Shown in pieces: positions 18,997 to 27,441 of a stretch of 55,303 nt of DNA. The translations under genes and the position numbers were made by a program. Position 1 is the stretch's first letter. Each line of letters starts with the position of its first letter. The DNA comes from Bryobacterales bacterium (lineage in GTDB: Bacteria > Acidobacteriota > Terriglobia > Bryobacterales > Bryobacteraceae): contig PMUN01000359.1 of assembly GCA_003166875.1 (NCBI GenBank), positions 1,974-57,276 of the forward strand, read 5' to 3'. The notes below the pieces were generated by a model. That model was not told the origin of the DNA, ran no database searches, and saw only the letters and a list, made by a program, of their open reading frames with translations.

Positions 18997-19677
18997 TTAC
19001 CCCACTAATACGATTTCAACTAGCGCTAACGACAAAGCCGTAAAGATTACATCAAACCCAGCCAACAGCTTGAACCAGATCTGATCGTCAGTTTCGAGCG
19101 GATCGCCGGCAATCAACACCGTGCTGAGCCGGATCGCGCCCAACAACGCGGGGATCAGCATGGGATAGACCAGCGTCGGCAACATCAACTCCCGCAGTCG
19201 CAGATTCACCGTCATGGCGCTGAACAGCGTCCCAATCACCGTGATTCCCCAGGTCCCGAGCAACATGACCAAGAACAGTAATCCCCACCGCGCGGGCCAG
19301 CGAGCATTATAGAAAATAATGAACACCGGGAAGCTGACGCATTCCACCACCATCAGCAGCAGATAGTTCGCCAGACATTTCCCAAAAAACAATTGCGCGC
19401 CGCTGGCCGGCGACGAGATCAGCGCATCCAGGCAATCGTTCACCAGCTCGCGCGCGAAGCTGCGATTGAGGATCAGTGTTCCGGCGAACGCATACACCAG
19501 CCACAGCAACCCTCCGGATATTTCCCGCACCTGGTCGGAACCCGGATCGAAGGCGAAGCTGAACAGCATCAGGATCACCAGCGCGAACGAGAGCGACGCG
19601 TTGACCGTTTCCTTGCTCCGAATCTCCGACCGCAGGTCCTTGCCCGCGATGGCCAGCGCCTGTTGGAGAAACGTCAT
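18997..19677 (-). CDS. ccmB: Heme exporter protein CcmB
   Basis: FLQQALAIAGKDLRSEIRSKETVNASLSFALVILMLFSFAFDP; DALISSPASGAQLFFGKCLANYLLLM. Confidence 0.93.
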   Translation of the reverse strand: MTFLQQALAIAGKDLRSEIRSKETVNASLSFALVILMLFSFAFDPGSDQVREISGGLLWLVYAFAGTLILNRSFARELVNDCLDALISSPASGAQLFFGKCLANYLLLMVVECVSFPVFIIFYNARWPARWGLLFLVMLLGTWGITVIGTLFSAMTVNLRLRELMLPTLVYPMLIPALLGAIRLSTVLIAGDPLETDDQIWFKLLAGFDVIFTALSLALVEIVLVG

Positions 19678-20372
19678 GCTTCTCCATAGTGACGATACAG
19701 CCAGCCCGGATCTTCCAACATCTCGCGCGAGCGCTCTCCGCGGAATGCCAATTTTCCTCGATTGATCAACGCCACATCGGTTGCCAGTTCCAGAGCCTCA
19801 CGCAGTTGGTGCGTGGACATGATGATAGTCCGGCCTTCCGCCAGCGCACCTTTCAGCAGCCCTTGCAGCACCGCGATAGCACGATCATCCAACGCCGTGA
19901 AAGGTTCGTCCAGCAGCAGAAGTGAGGGATTATGCAGGAACGCGCGAGCTACCGCCAGCCGCTGTCGCATCCCACGCGAGAATTCGCGCACCAGGCCGTC
20001 GCTAACGCGGTCCAACCCCGTGCGCTCCAACCATTCCATCGCGATCTGGCGCGGATTCTCCATCCCGTACAAGCGCGCGAACAGCCGCAGGTTCTCGAAC
20101 GCCGAAAGTTCTTCATAGACGCCGATGCCGTGGCCCAACACCCCAATCCGCGCCCGGGTCTTCTCCGCCCGCGCATCCCCGCCCAAAATCGTGATGCTGC
20201 CCTTAGCGGCCTTCGACAAACCGGCCAGCATCCGCAGCAGCGTAGTCTTCCCGGCCCCATTGCGCCCCAGCAGCGCGAGACAAGCCCCGCCCTCTACATT
20301 GAAGCTGATATCCTTGAGCGCCGGAAAGTCACCATAAAATTTCCAGACACCCTCAATCGCGACCGCGCTCAT
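19674..20372 (-). CDS. ccmA: Heme exporter ATP-binding protein CcmA
   Basis: LLGRNGAGKTTLLRMLAGLSK; LVREFSRGMRQRLAVARAFLHNPSLLLLDEPFTALDD. Confidence 0.93.
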   Translation of the reverse strand: MSAVAIEGVWKFYGDFPALKDISFNVEGGACLALLGRNGAGKTTLLRMLAGLSKAAKGSITILGGDARAEKTRARIGVLGHGIGVYEELSAFENLRLFARLYGMENPRQIAMEWLERTGLDRVSDGLVREFSRGMRQRLAVARAFLHNPSLLLLDEPFTALDDRAIAVLQGLLKGALAEGRTIIMSTHQLREALELATDVALINRGKLAFRGERSREMLEDPGWLYRHYGEA

Positions 20373-20381
20373 GCGAATTCT

Positions 20382-20455
20382 GGCCGCGAATGAACGCAAA
20401 TAAACGCAAATAACCTCGTGCCCGATTCGCGTTCATTCGCGTTCATTTGCGGCCT
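20382..20455. repeat. Inverted repeat built of GTTCATTCGC/GTTCATTTGC decamers
   Basis: ggccgcgaatgaacgcaaataaacgcaaataa...ttcgcgttcattcgcgttcatttgcggcc; overlaps the TAG stop (20454-20456). Confidence 0.9.
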
Positions 20456-21497
20456 ATCCTTTTTTCGGTGAACTGCGGTACAACGCCACCGACCCCGCTG
20501 CCAAGGTCGCGAACGCTATCCCCAGGATCAGGTACAGCCGATCGTAAATACGCGGCTTCACTTCCTGGATGGTTGGCGCACCGTTGTCTTCTTCCGATCC
20601 AGATCCCGATCCCAACGCTTCGGCGGCCGGCTGCAGCCCACCCGTGCCTTCCACCGTAACCTTGTATTCGTTCCCCTTGATGCGGTAGATACTGGCCTGC
20701 GTCTTCGGCTCCTGTCCGGCTAGTTCCAGGTTGTCGCCCTTTACGGTCACTCCGGTCGGAATCACCAAGTCTGATGCTCCCTCCGCGTGCAGGATCTTAC
20801 CCGAAAAGATCAGCGGATTCGCCACAGGAATCGTGTAGTTGAGATCGAAGCGCGTCTCTCCCGGCTTGATCGGATAGTCCACCTTGTAAATGTTCGCCTG
20901 GGCCGTCTTCTGAGCTGGCCGCTGGATCGGCATGCCACCGGGAGCGTTGATTGTAACGCTCACTTTCTCGTGCGCTTCAGGAGGCAGATAAAAACGGAAC
21001 GACCCATTGGCCGAGTCGTTGTAAGTAAGCTTCGGATCGCCCTGATACAGGATGCCCTCGCTCACCGCCATCTCGCTCGCCCCAGGTTGCAGCACAATAA
21101 AATGCTGGCTCACTTTCGCAGTGCCAGGCTTATTGGTGGATTGGAAAACATCCACTTCGACACCGTGCGTGGGCGTGCCGGGCATCATCACCTTGGTGTA
21201 CAAAACACCACTAAAAATCGCTTGAATGAGCGCGGGACCTTGCGTGTCCTTATTGAACCGGAACTTCCCCTCCGCATCGGTCTTAGCGCTGGCCAGCGTC
21301 TGCATCCCGCCCTGCCCAGGCTGCACGAGTTGCAAGATGGTCCCCACCGACGGCTGCCCAGTAGTGCGATTAATCACGGTCCCATCAACAGCCGCAAATG
21401 CCGAAACACAAAAGAGCCACGGATACACACGGATGCACACAGATTTCCGAAAACATCCGTGTCCATCCGTGTCCATCCGTGACCAATTTCTCTTCAT
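20454..21497 (-). CDS. Secreted/membrane-anchored protein with carboxypeptidase-regulatory-like domain, in the ccm cluster
   Basis: VDGTVINRTTGQPSVGTILQLVQPGQGG...KTDAEGKFRFN; C-terminal TM LYLILGIAFATLAAGSVALY; N-terminus derived from a repeat. Confidence 0.75.
   Translation of the reverse strand: MKRNWSRMDTDGHGCFRKSVCIRVYPWLFCVSAFAAVDGTVINRTTGQPSVGTILQLVQPGQGGMQTLASAKTDAEGKFRFNKDTQGPALIQAIFSGVLYTKVMMPGTPTHGVEVDVFQSTNKPGTAKVSQHFIVLQPGASEMAVSEGILYQGDPKLTYNDSANGSFRFYLPPEAHEKVSVTINAPGGMPIQRPAQKTAQANIYKVDYPIKPGETRFDLNYTIPVANPLIFSGKILHAEGASDLVIPTGVTVKGDNLELAGQEPKTQASIYRIKGNEYKVTVEGTGGLQPAAEALGSGSGSEEDNGAPTIQEVKPRIYDRLYLILGIAFATLAAGSVALYRSSPKKG
21416..21483. repeat. Decamer-periodic inverted repeat (ATCCGTGTCC units)
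   Basis: gccacggatacacacggatgcacacagatttccgaaaacatccgtgtccatccgtgtccatccgtgac; lies inside the N-terminal coding region of 20454..21497. Confidence 0.88.
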
Positions 21498-21904
21498 AAC
21501 GCCATCGCCTTCCCGCACTCCCCGCAAAATTTCAGCGGCTGCGCGAACGTAGCCCCGCAGTGCGGACATTTCTTGCCGCCAGGCTTGGGTTTAGCTACCG
21601 CAACGGCCGGCGCAGCAGCGGCCTTGGTCTTCACCGCGGGCCCGGTAGAATCAATCTCCGCCAACACCTTCGCCAGCTCCCGCTGCAGATCCAGCTTCGT
21701 TTTCTGATAGTCCGCGTCCGATAGCTTGCCCACCCGAAATTCGAATTGCAAATCGCGCAGGTTCTCGTATATCTGGGCCTTGCGCTGTTCCAAGTGCGCT
21801 GTGGGCGACGCTGCCGGCGCTTCCGGAATGTCCCGGCCTCGAACCAGTAAAGTGAAAACGATTGTTCCTGCAGTAAGAAGGATAGCGGCTACGAGGACCA
21901 TCAA
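21494..21904 (-). CDS. TM protein with C-terminal zinc ribbon
   Basis: N-terminal TM MVLVAAILLTAGTIVFTLLV; CPHCGATFAQPLKFCGECGKAM. Confidence 0.8.
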   Translation of the reverse strand: MMVLVAAILLTAGTIVFTLLVRGRDIPEAPAASPTAHLEQRKAQIYENLRDLQFEFRVGKLSDADYQKTKLDLQRELAKVLAEIDSTGPAVKTKAAAAPAVAVAKPKPGGKKCPHCGATFAQPLKFCGECGKAMAL

Positions 21905-22368
21905 TCGAGCTTTTCCACTTCTTTCTCGATTTGATCGTGATACCGGCTTAGCTCAGGGTCATCCATGGAAGCTGCCCCTGCAACCGCCCCTTTGCGGCTG
22001 TACCTGCGTATCACCCACACGACGAGAATCAGTCCGAGTATGGCAGCCGAGTACATGGAGAGTGAGCCCATCATACCGGGTGGATTTGCGACAACCTCTT
22101 TCCCTTGCTCCCGCGCGAACTGATCCAGTATCGCCTGGTCCGAGAATCCAGCCGATTGCAGCTTCAGAATCTTTTTCTTGTTGTCCCAGCAGGTTCGGCA
22201 AGGATAAGGTTCCATGCGGCATGCCATATTCATCTTGCACCCACATGGGCAGAGCAATTTCTCTGCCACTCGATTCACCGCCGGACTCTCCAACTCCTCG
22301 GCGCTCTGAGCGAAACTCGGCGCCACGAAAAGGGCGAAAACGAGAAAACTATTTCTCAACCGGCGCAT
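21901..22368 (-). CDS. ccmH: CcmH/NrfF-like cytochrome c biogenesis protein
   Basis: VAEKLLCPCGCKMNMACRMEPYPCRTCWDNKKKILKLQSAGFSDQAILDQFAREQGKEVVANPP plus TM. Confidence 0.85.
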   Translation of the reverse strand: MRRLRNSFLVFALFVAPSFAQSAEELESPAVNRVAEKLLCPCGCKMNMACRMEPYPCRTCWDNKKKILKLQSAGFSDQAILDQFAREQGKEVVANPPGMMGSLSMYSAAILGLILVVWVIRRYSRKGAVAGAASMDDPELSRYHDQIEKEVEKLD

Positions 22369-24364
22369 GTTTCTGCGTCACTCCGATCACTTGCGTCCGC
22401 GCGTAAGACAGCCGCACCTTGCTCGGGATCAAACATACCAGCGTTCCCATCGCCAGCACCCAGAACCCAATCCAGATCCAGGTGACCAATGGAAAGGTGT
22501 ACGCCTGAATTACCGCGCGCTGATTATCATTCGAAATCCCGGCGAAGTTCAGATACAAATCTTCGTTGAGGCGCCGCCGGATAGACACTTCTGAAGTCGG
22601 CTGCTGGCTGGATTTGTATAAACGCCGCTCCGGCTCCATGGTCCCGAGCGACTTCCCGCCTTCGGATGCCTCAACCACCAGCTTCTGCCAAACATAATTG
22701 TCGTTCTCGCCCTTCAACATATCGGCGATTCGCAGCGTGTAGTGCCCCAGTTGAAAACTGCCTCCGGGAGCTACTTCTTTAGTGACATTCTGGTTGAATG
22801 CCGCACCCGTGTACCCAATAAACATGAACACAATGCCCATGTGCACCACGTACCCGCCGTAGCGCCGCGTGTTGCGATGCGTCAGCTCAATCGTCGCCGG
22901 AATCAGTCCGATCCCGCTCTTGGCTTTGATCGCCGAAGCGCCTTTCCAGAATTCGGAAAAGATCGTCGCTGTAACGAACATGCACAGCCCGAACGAGACC
23001 AGAGCGAATGGATGCTCATAAACGCCTGCAATCGCCAACCCGACCATCACAACCAGCGCCGCAATGGACGGCCAGAAGAACGCGCGCCGCAAGCTTTCAA
23101 TCGAGCTCCTACGCCAAGCGATCAGCGGCCCAACCCCCGTCAGAAATAGCAGGCCCAATCCAATAGGAACATTGATGCGATTGAAAAACGGCGCGTCCAC
23201 GCTGATCTTCTCGCCCGTCACGGCTTCTGAAATCACAGGGAACAATGTGCCCCACAGCACCGCGAAGCAGCTCGCCAGCAGGATCAGGTTATTGAACATG
23301 AAGCTGGATTCGCGCGACACCACGCTCTCCAAATTCGCTTCGCTCTTCAGATAACTCAGCCGATCCAGAATCAGGTAAATGGTCGCCGCGATTCCGATCG
23401 CTAGAAACACTACGAAGTAGGTTCCAATCGGCGATTGCGCGAAGGCGTGCACCGAGCTCACTACACCGGACCGCGTCAAAAACGTCCCGAAGATGCAAAG
23501 GAAGAAGGTGGCTGAAATCAGCACCATGTTCCAGACCTTCATCATGCCCTTCTTTTCCTGCATCATCACCGAATGCAGAAACGCCGTCGCGGTGATCCAC
23601 GGCAGCAACGAGGCATTTTCAACCGGATCCCAGGCCCAGTATCCGCCCCAGCCCAACACCGCGTACGCCCAGCCCTGCCCCAACAAGATGCCCGTACTCT
23701 GGAACAGCCACGTCACAATGGTCCACCGCCGCGTGGTATGTATCCATGAATCGCCCGGCTGCTTGGTGATCAACGATCCCATCGCGAATGCGAACGGCAC
23801 CGTGAATCCCACGTATCCCAGATACAGCATCGGAGGATGAATCACCATCGTCCAGTACTGCAGCAACGGGTTCAGGCCCTTCCCCATTCCCTCCACGATG
23901 TTGCCGCGCCCAGCGATCAAAATCTGGAACGGGCTGAACACGAACGCAATCAGGATCAGGAAAAATGTCTCAGTGGCCATCAACACCGACGTGACCCACG
24001 GCATCATATCCCGGAACTTTCGCCGGTTCATGAAAACTACTATGGCCGAATAGGTCGCGAGCAGCCACGCCCACAACAGCAGCGATCCTTCCTGGCCCCC
24101 CCACCACGCCGTGAACTTGTAGATCTTCGACATGGATGCGTCCGTGTGCGCCGCGACGTAACCCATTCGGAAATCGCCTGTCAGGAGGGAGTATATAAGG
24201 ATGCCGGAAGCGATGGTCAGCAGAATCCAGGTGGAGTAGACGGACCGTTCCGCGCTTACCACCAGAAACGGTTTCTTCCGCAGCTTGCCGACCACGGAAC
24301 CAATTACTGCGTAGATGGCAAAGCAAAACGCGAGCAGTATCGCGAGAGCGCCTATGTTTTCCAT
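22349..24364 (-). CDS. ccmF: Cytochrome c heme lyase CcmF
   Basis: WGGQEGSLLLWAWLLATYSAIV; WAYAVLGWGGYWAWDPVENASLLPWITATAFLHSVMMQE; GTFLTRSGVVSSVHAFAQSP. Confidence 0.96.
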   Translation of the reverse strand: MENIGALAILLAFCFAIYAVIGSVVGKLRKKPFLVVSAERSVYSTWILLTIASGILIYSLLTGDFRMGYVAAHTDASMSKIYKFTAWWGGQEGSLLLWAWLLATYSAIVVFMNRRKFRDMMPWVTSVLMATETFFLILIAFVFSPFQILIAGRGNIVEGMGKGLNPLLQYWTMVIHPPMLYLGYVGFTVPFAFAMGSLITKQPGDSWIHTTRRWTIVTWLFQSTGILLGQGWAYAVLGWGGYWAWDPVENASLLPWITATAFLHSVMMQEKKGMMKVWNMVLISATFFLCIFGTFLTRSGVVSSVHAFAQSPIGTYFVVFLAIGIAATIYLILDRLSYLKSEANLESVVSRESSFMFNNLILLASCFAVLWGTLFPVISEAVTGEKISVDAPFFNRINVPIGLGLLFLTGVGPLIAWRRSSIESLRRAFFWPSIAALVVMVGLAIAGVYEHPFALVSFGLCMFVTATIFSEFWKGASAIKAKSGIGLIPATIELTHRNTRRYGGYVVHMGIVFMFIGYTGAAFNQNVTKEVAPGGSFQLGHYTLRIADMLKGENDNYVWQKLVVEASEGGKSLGTMEPERRLYKSSQQPTSEVSIRRRLNEDLYLNFAGISNDNQRAVIQAYTFPLVTWIWIGFWVLAMGTLVCLIPSKVRLSYARTQVIGVTQKHAPVEK

Positions 24365-24422
24365 GCGGGTTTAGTTCCTCTAGAATGCACGGCAGGCACC
24401 TCGCCTGCGATTTCACCGGATG

Positions 24423-24845
24423 CTATATTCCGGCCCGGTTCGCGTCCTTCTTCAGTTGCGGCTTGGCTTCGTATTTCGATGCGCACTTAGCCTGGATCTT
24501 GTTTGCTTGAAACACGCCGTCCGGCCCCAGCTTCCCGTCCGCCAAAGCCTGAGCGCCGTCCTTGAACGTGTCCGGCAACGGATCGATCCCGCTGTAAACC
24601 ACCTTCAGCGTCTTGGATTCCTGATGCATCACAAATGTCACTTCAGCGCCATTGCGAACAATCGATCCCGGCTGCACATCGCCACCTACGCGAAGCCGTT
24701 TTCCTTTGGCCTGATCGCCCATCTGACCGAGTTCCGCGATCGTCTTGTAGTAAGTCTTGCTGTCGCTGATGCCGCCCATCGCCAGCCATACCAGCACGCC
24801 CAGAATCACAGCCACCAAAGCGCCAAACTTCGCGTACGTGTTCAT
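24423..24845 (-). CDS. ccmE: Cytochrome c maturation heme chaperone CcmE, CxxxY variant
   Basis: N-terminal TM; RLRVGGDVQPGSIVRN...VVYSGIDPLPDTFKDGAQALADGKLGPDGVFQANKIQAKCASKYEAK; CASKY where canonical CcmE has HxxxY. Confidence 0.9.
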   Translation of the reverse strand: MNTYAKFGALVAVILGVLVWLAMGGISDSKTYYKTIAELGQMGDQAKGKRLRVGGDVQPGSIVRNGAEVTFVMHQESKTLKVVYSGIDPLPDTFKDGAQALADGKLGPDGVFQANKIQAKCASKYEAKPQLKKDANRAGI

Positions 24846-24943
24846 ATTTACTCCTAAAAACTCAGTATAACGCCGAGAAGCAATCGAGGGACCACGTATA
24901 ACCCTAGCAGAACAATATATCAGGACTTAGCAGTTGGGTCATC

Positions 24944-25435
24944 TCACCCAATGTGACATAGATTACACGCGATCTTCAGATCCTCAGGCGTCGCGCACTC
25001 CAACGTGTAAGTATGCCCGTCCATGCTCCAGGTAAACACCCTGGCACTGGACCCCGCGTGCCGCCCATCCACCCTAAGCCGTCCGTCACGACCACCCACG
25101 CTATAAGCGATCTCGACGGACCCCTTCGCGAAGTTCGCACCCATCAACTGGACCCCGGCGGGCCGCGCCCGCAACGGAACATCAATCCCCGCCTGAGCCT
25201 TCACCCAGCCCCGAATCTCCCCGGCATCAGCCGACCTAAATCCCCGATGCCCCACAAACAACCAAATTGCTAATAGAAGCACCGTGGCGCAGGCACTCAT
25301 GCCTGCCGCGGTCACACTCGTGTGAACGCTTTTCTTCCTAACTCGCGGATTCCGAACCCGCTCCCAAAGCTCCTCCGGCGCCGCAACCCGGTCCAACTGG
25401 TGCGCCAGCACCGGCTCAAACCATTCTCTATGCAT
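24944..25435 (-). CDS. Putative anti-sigma/membrane protein paired with an ECF sigma factor
   Basis: Next to the ECF sigma gene 25428..26000 with 8-nt overlap; one TM; contains an in-frame palindromic repeat. Confidence 0.65.
   Translation of the reverse strand: MHREWFEPVLAHQLDRVAAPEELWERVRNPRVRKKSVHTSVTAAGMSACATVLLLAIWLFVGHRGFRSADAGEIRGWVKAQAGIDVPLRARPAGVQLMGANFAKGSVEIAYSVGGRDGRLRVDGRHAGSSARVFTWSMDGHTYTLECATPEDLKIACNLCHIG
25284..25329. repeat. Tandem double-hairpin element A (46 bp), in frame in a CDS
   Basis: GTGGC-GCAGGCA-CTCA-TGCCTGC-CGCGG-TCACA-CTCG-TGTGA-ACGC. Confidence 0.88.
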
Positions 25436-26000
25436 TTCCCACCGCCCCTCGCAAATGCGACAACCGCCGCTCCAAAATCTTATGCGCCCGGTTCAGCCGC
25501 GACGCCACGGTCCCCGCTGAACATCCCAGAATCCGCGCAATCTCGTCATACGCCAATCCTTCCGTGTAGCGCAACACCACTACCATGCGTTGCTCAGGCG
25601 ATAACCGGGCGACAATCCGCTGGACGTTGTCCTCCACTTCAGCCCGCATCAATCGATGCAACACGGTTTCCGAGTGAGCGCTCACTGCTTCAATCAGCTC
25701 GCCCAGGCACGGCATCATCCGCCGCCCGCTACGCTGATAGTCCAGGCAAGTATTGACGACAATCCTGTACAGCCACGATTCGAACCCAGCCTCGGCACGA
25801 AATTCCCGAATGGCGCCCAGCACCTTCAGAAACGATTCCTGCGCAATGTCCATCGCCCGAGCCGGATCACCCGAATAGCGCAGCGCGATGGAATACACCC
25901 GATCCTTGTGCGCTTCAAACAGCACACGGAACGCGTCCGAGTCCCCGCGTTGGCAGGCCTCGATCACTTCCCGGTCGTTCGAATCCAGCACTATACCCAA
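25428..26000 (-). CDS. RNA polymerase sigma factor, ECF subfamily
   Basis: AMDIAQESFLKVLGAIREFRAEAGFESWLYRIVVNTCLDYQR; LSPEQRMVVVLRYTEGLAYDEIARILGCSAGTVASRLNRAHKIL. Confidence 0.93.
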   Translation of the reverse strand: MGIVLDSNDREVIEACQRGDSDAFRVLFEAHKDRVYSIALRYSGDPARAMDIAQESFLKVLGAIREFRAEAGFESWLYRIVVNTCLDYQRSGRRMMPCLGELIEAVSAHSETVLHRLMRAEVEDNVQRIVARLSPEQRMVVVLRYTEGLAYDEIARILGCSAGTVASRLNRAHKILERRLSHLRGAVGNA

Positions 26001-26096
26001 ACCACCACTCTAGACGACCGTGGCGTTCGGTTTCTTCCATGAATCTAGCCGAACCGCGAGCGTAAGCGACCGGTGCTTTTGACTTTTTACTGGCTC

Positions 26097-27330
26097 CTAA
26101 ATCGCGCGTTCCGCCGCCCGAACCCGCTCCAGCGACGACGCCAGGTGTTGCTCCAGCGCCTTCAACGACTCCGGAAGATTCGTCAAATCGCGATCGGCCG
26201 GAGGCGCAGCCGACAGCACCAGCCGCACTCCGCTGGCCCGCGTCCGGCATTCCCGCGCGCGCGTGGCCGCCGCCGGCGCTTCTTCGGTTTTGCCCTCATC
26301 CTCGCGCAGCCTGGACAACGTGTCGATAGCGTTGCACAGCTGTTCGGGATACGCATCCAAAATCTCAATTGCCTGCTGAATGTATTCTCAGCCCCGGCAA
26401 AGTCGCGCAACCTGCGCCGGCAGCCGGCCAAATTGTTGTATGTGTTCCCCACGCGCCAATGATTGCGGCCCAACATTTGGACGCGCAGTTCCAGCGTCTC
26501 CAGATAGTATTTCTCCGCTTCCTCATTGCGCCCCTGCTCCGCGCAGAGCACGCCCATGTTCAGCAGTACGGTTGAAAACTGCTCGGATTTATCGGCATCG
26601 TTCAGCTTGTGCAACCGCATCGCCTCCCGGTAACACCGCTCGGTATCCTCCAGCTTCTGCATCCGCTTATAACAAATGCCCAGGTTGATGTAAGGGCTAG
26701 CCAGTTCCAGCGCGTCAGGTCCCTTCTCCTTCGTCATCAGATCGATCGCTTTGCCGAACGCGGCCGCTGCATTTGCATGCACCCCGACCCGTAAGCATGC
26801 CATCCCAACCCGCTCCAGACGGCCCGCGGTAGCCAGCGGCGTCGCTTGGGCCCGATGACCCAGGCCCACCGCGCATGACCCGTTTCTAGCAGCAGCCAGC
26901 CCAACTGGTCAATAATGGTCAACTGCGTATGTGCTCCCTGCACTCCGCACATGCATGAGAACGCCCGCGCCGAAGCCTCCAGCGCTGCTTGGTTGTCGCC
27001 CGTCTTCCGCAGCGCCCCTGCGCGGATCACAAAAGCCAGCGCCGCGTCCACAGTCTGCAGAGCCTCCCGATAGTTGCCGGCATCCAGCGCGGTCCCCACG
27101 ATTGTGACCTGCTTCGCGAACCGCCGCTGCGCCCGCCATGTCATCCCAACATTGATCCCAAGCGCTCCCGCCAACCCCGCGAAAACTGCCCAACCCGCCG
27201 CCGGACCAAACTCGCGGCCCACTGTTCTGCTGATCCCAATGAATATCGCCAAGACCAGCCCCATCAAAGCGTATCCATTGCGAACGAGCGCGCGGATTTT
27301 GGCCACCGACCGGCGTGACATACCCGTCAA
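26097..27330 (-). pseudogene. Tetratricopeptide-repeat membrane protein split over three frames
   Basis: ORFs 26737..27330, 26183..26869 and 26097..26360 form one TPR protein (TM region; GRLERVGMACLRVGVHANAAAAFGKAIDLM...ALELASPYINLGICYKRMQKLEDTERCYREAM...YIQQAIEILDAYPEQLCNAIDTLSRL) with frame jumps near 26870 and 26390. Confidence 0.75.
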
Positions 27331-27358
27331 TCGACCAAAAGCATGTGGGGATTAGCCC

Positions 27359-27403
27359 GTAGCGCACGCTCTCAGCGTGCCGCGTTCACACTCATGGGAA
27401 CGC
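27359..27403. repeat. Tandem double-hairpin element B (45 bp), intergenic
   Basis: GTAGC-GCACGCT-CTC-AGCGTGC-CGC-GTTCACA-CTCA-TGGGAAC-GC; aligns with elements A and C. Confidence 0.88.
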
Positions 27404-27441
27404 CTTGATCATTTCCCCAACATGCTAAGCTCTCAATAATC

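Noticed and set aside
24384-24412. A fourth copy of the CTCR double-hairpin family (gcacggcaggcacctcgcctgcgatttcacc)
   Set aside because: Only one weak hairpin (GCAGGC-ACCTC-GCCTGC) with no second stem; too degenerate to assign.
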